Shown here: piece by piece, positions 16,474 through 17,776 of the stretch
Position numbering within the stretch: the first letter of the stretch is position 1
How the letters are laid out: each line of letters opens with the position of its first letter
Source: Clostridiaceae bacterium
Lineage (GTDB): Bacteria > Bacillota > Clostridia > Oscillospirales > Acutalibacteraceae
Direction: 5' to 3'
DNA length: 17,776 nucleotides
NCBI GenBank assembly: GCA_016295895.1
Contig: JAEDKI010000017.1
Coordinates: 1 to 17,776 of the forward strand
The notes under the pieces: model-generated
The model's input: only the letters and a program-made list of their open reading frames with translations
Told to the model about the DNA's origin: nothing
Databases searched by the model: none
Made by a program: the position numbers and the translations under genes

Positions 16474-16487
16474 ATAAGGAGGATGTT

Positions 16488-16799
16488 ATGATGTCTGATA
16501 AAGAAATATGCGGATGCTGCGGGAAAACAACGGCTCGCTCAGAGGAAGAACGCAAAAAGCTGATTCACCGCCTGAACCGAATTGAAGGGCAGATTCGTGG
16601 GATTCGGGGAATGGTGGAAAAAGACGCTTACTGTGCGGATATTTTAATCCAGTCCGCCGCTGTTAACGCTGCGGTCAATGCTTTTAATAAGGAACTGCTG
16701 GCAAGTCATATTCGGGGATGTGTTGCAAAAGATATCCGTGACGGCAAGGACGAAGTAATTGACGAGTTAGTGGCAACTCTGCAAAAACTTATGAAATAA
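16488..16799 (+). CDS. csoR: Copper-sensing repressor, CsoR family
   Basis: All-helical metal-sensing repressor expected to bind the two operators just upstream and to release on binding Cu(I). The 103 residues are family length. The DNA-contacting first helix reads HRLNRIEGQIRGIRGM (27-42). The metal ligands Cys49, His74 and Cys78 fit the Cys-His-Cys pattern of Cu(I) sensors rather than the RcnR (Ni/Co) or FrmR patterns. An extra N-terminal CGCC (8-11) is present. Two tandem ATG codons (16488 and 16491) follow AGGAGG (16477-16482); spacing favours the second. All eight arginines use CGN codons, whereas neighbouring core genes mostly use AGA, suggesting a different origin. It is followed at 22 bp by the copper ATPase. 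Confidence 0.95.
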   Translation: MMSDKEICGCCGKTTARSEEERKKLIHRLNRIEGQIRGIRGMVEKDAYCADILIQSAAVNAAVNAFNKELLASHIRGCVAKDIRDGKDEVIDELVATLQKLMK

Positions 16800-16821
16800 C
16801 GGGAGGCGTTACAAATTAATT

Positions 16822-17776
16822 ATGGAGCAATATACAGTAACCGGTATGAGCTGCGCCGCCTGCACCGCCAGAGTGGAAAAAGCGGTATCGGGCGTGAAAG
16901 GGGTAACTTCCTGCTCCGTCAGCTTGCTTACCAATTCAATGGGAGTGGAGGGAACTGCAGATCCCGAGGAGATCATCGCTGCGGTCAGTGATGCAGGATA
17001 CGGGGCGGCACTGAAAAAAGGAAATAATGAGCAAAGCACAAAATCATATTCAGATGCGGAAGCGCTGAAGGACAGAGAAACACCCGTGCTTAAAAAACGA
17101 TTGATTGCGTCCCTCGGCTTTTTGATCGTTCTTATGTATGTTTCTATGGGGCATATGATGTGGGGTTGGCCTCTGCCGTCTTTCTTCAATAATAACCATG
17201 TGGCAATGGGGCTTTTGCAGCTATTGTTAACGGTTGTAATCATGGTTATCAATCAGAAGTTTTTTATCAGCGGATTTAAAAGCTTGTGGCACCGTGCGCC
17301 GAACATGGACGCCTTGGTTGCGTTAGGCGCAACCGCTGCCTTTGGTTACAGCACCTTCGCACTCTTCGCCATGACAGATGCGCAGGTAAAGGGCAACGCA
17401 GACGCCGTAATGTCCTATATGCACGAGTTTTACTTTGAATCCGCCGCTATGATACTTGCGCTGATAACCCTTGGAAAAATGCTGGAGGCGCGCTCAAAAG
17501 GTAAAACCACCGACGCTCTGAAAGGACTGATGAAGCTGGCTCCCAAGACTGCCACGCTCGACAGGGACGGTACCGAAATAACCGTGCCGATTGAGCAGGT
17601 GGCAAAGGGTGATGTCTTTGTCGTGCGTCCCGGTGAAAATATCCCTGTGGACGGAACCGTTTTAGAGGGAAACAGCGCAGTAGATGAATCCACCCTGACA
17701 GGTGAGAGTATACCTGTTGATAAAACGGTTGGAAGCACAGTCTCCGCCGGAACGCTGAACCGGTCGGGGTTTATCC
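16822..17776 (+). CDS. copA: Copper-transporting P1B-type ATPase (partial, 3-prime end outside window)
   Basis: Membrane pump driving copper out of the cell by ATP hydrolysis. The first 318 codons are present and the frame is open at the window edge. One heavy-metal-associated domain (about 1-67) bears the copper ligands GMSCAAC (8-14). Four hydrophobic segments follow at about 95-114, 126-149, 162-184 and 200-222, the MA/MB and first core helices, including NMDALVALGA. The actuator domain then has the TGES loop (293-296). The CPC metal site, the DKTGT phosphorylation site and the ATP domain lie beyond the window. The start is ATG at 16822; GGGAGG (16801-16806) is 15 nt upstream, longer than usual. 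It shares the csoR promoter. Copper is inferred from CsoR and GMSCAAC; silver is also possible. Confidence 0.94.
   Translation, partial: MEQYTVTGMSCAACTARVEKAVSGVKGVTSCSVSLLTNSMGVEGTADPEEIIAAVSDAGYGAALKKGNNEQSTKSYSDAEALKDRETPVLKKRLIASLGFLIVLMYVSMGHMMWGWPLPSFFNNNHVAMGLLQLLLTVVIMVINQKFFISGFKSLWHRAPNMDALVALGATAAFGYSTFALFAMTDAQVKGNADAVMSYMHEFYFESAAMILALITLGKMLEARSKGKTTDALKGLMKLAPKTATLDRDGTEITVPIEQVAKGDVFVVRPGENIPVDGTVLEGNSAVDESTLTGESIPVDKTVGSTVSAGTLNRSGFI

Overview
The window looks like the chromosome of a low-to-moderate GC Clostridia bacterium, probably a gut Oscillospirales/Ruminococcaceae relative. This is inferred from AGA-rich arginine codons, AGGAGG-type ribosome sites, Firmicutes-type tRNA synthetases, a clostridial-type SerA and a CsoR/CopA copper locus. 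No rRNA, tRNA, CRISPR array, phage gene or transposase gene is visible.

Layout. Positions 1-110 hold what looks like an interspersed intergenic repeat. A minus-strand block follows: a class I methyltransferase (4444-3560), then the run ddl (D-Ala-D-Ala ligase), a DUF1934/YwiB-like gene and argS, closed by an intrinsic terminator at 146-110. The intergenic space 4445-4728 carries back-to-back promoters and a promoter-to-terminator unit of about 65 nt that could be a small RNA or attenuator. The plus strand then holds an unrecognised basic protein joined to gyrB and gyrA; mgsA (methylglyoxal synthase) with its own promoter and terminator; hisS and aspS; and serC-serA (serine synthesis), closed by a hairpin at 16334-16368. 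The window ends in a copper locus: a consensus sigma-A promoter with two CsoR-type operators, csoR, and the first 318 codons of a copper P-type ATPase that runs off the edge.

How the genes relate. Most are housekeeping: cell-wall precursor synthesis, charging of Arg, His and Asp tRNAs, DNA supercoiling, a glycolytic bypass and serine synthesis. The copper locus is self-regulated and differs in codon use from the core genes, so it may be acquired.

Nothing here is clearly a new defence or mobile system. The least explained parts are the short transcription unit at 4497-4598, the unknown gene fused operonically to gyrB, and the 5-prime repeat.
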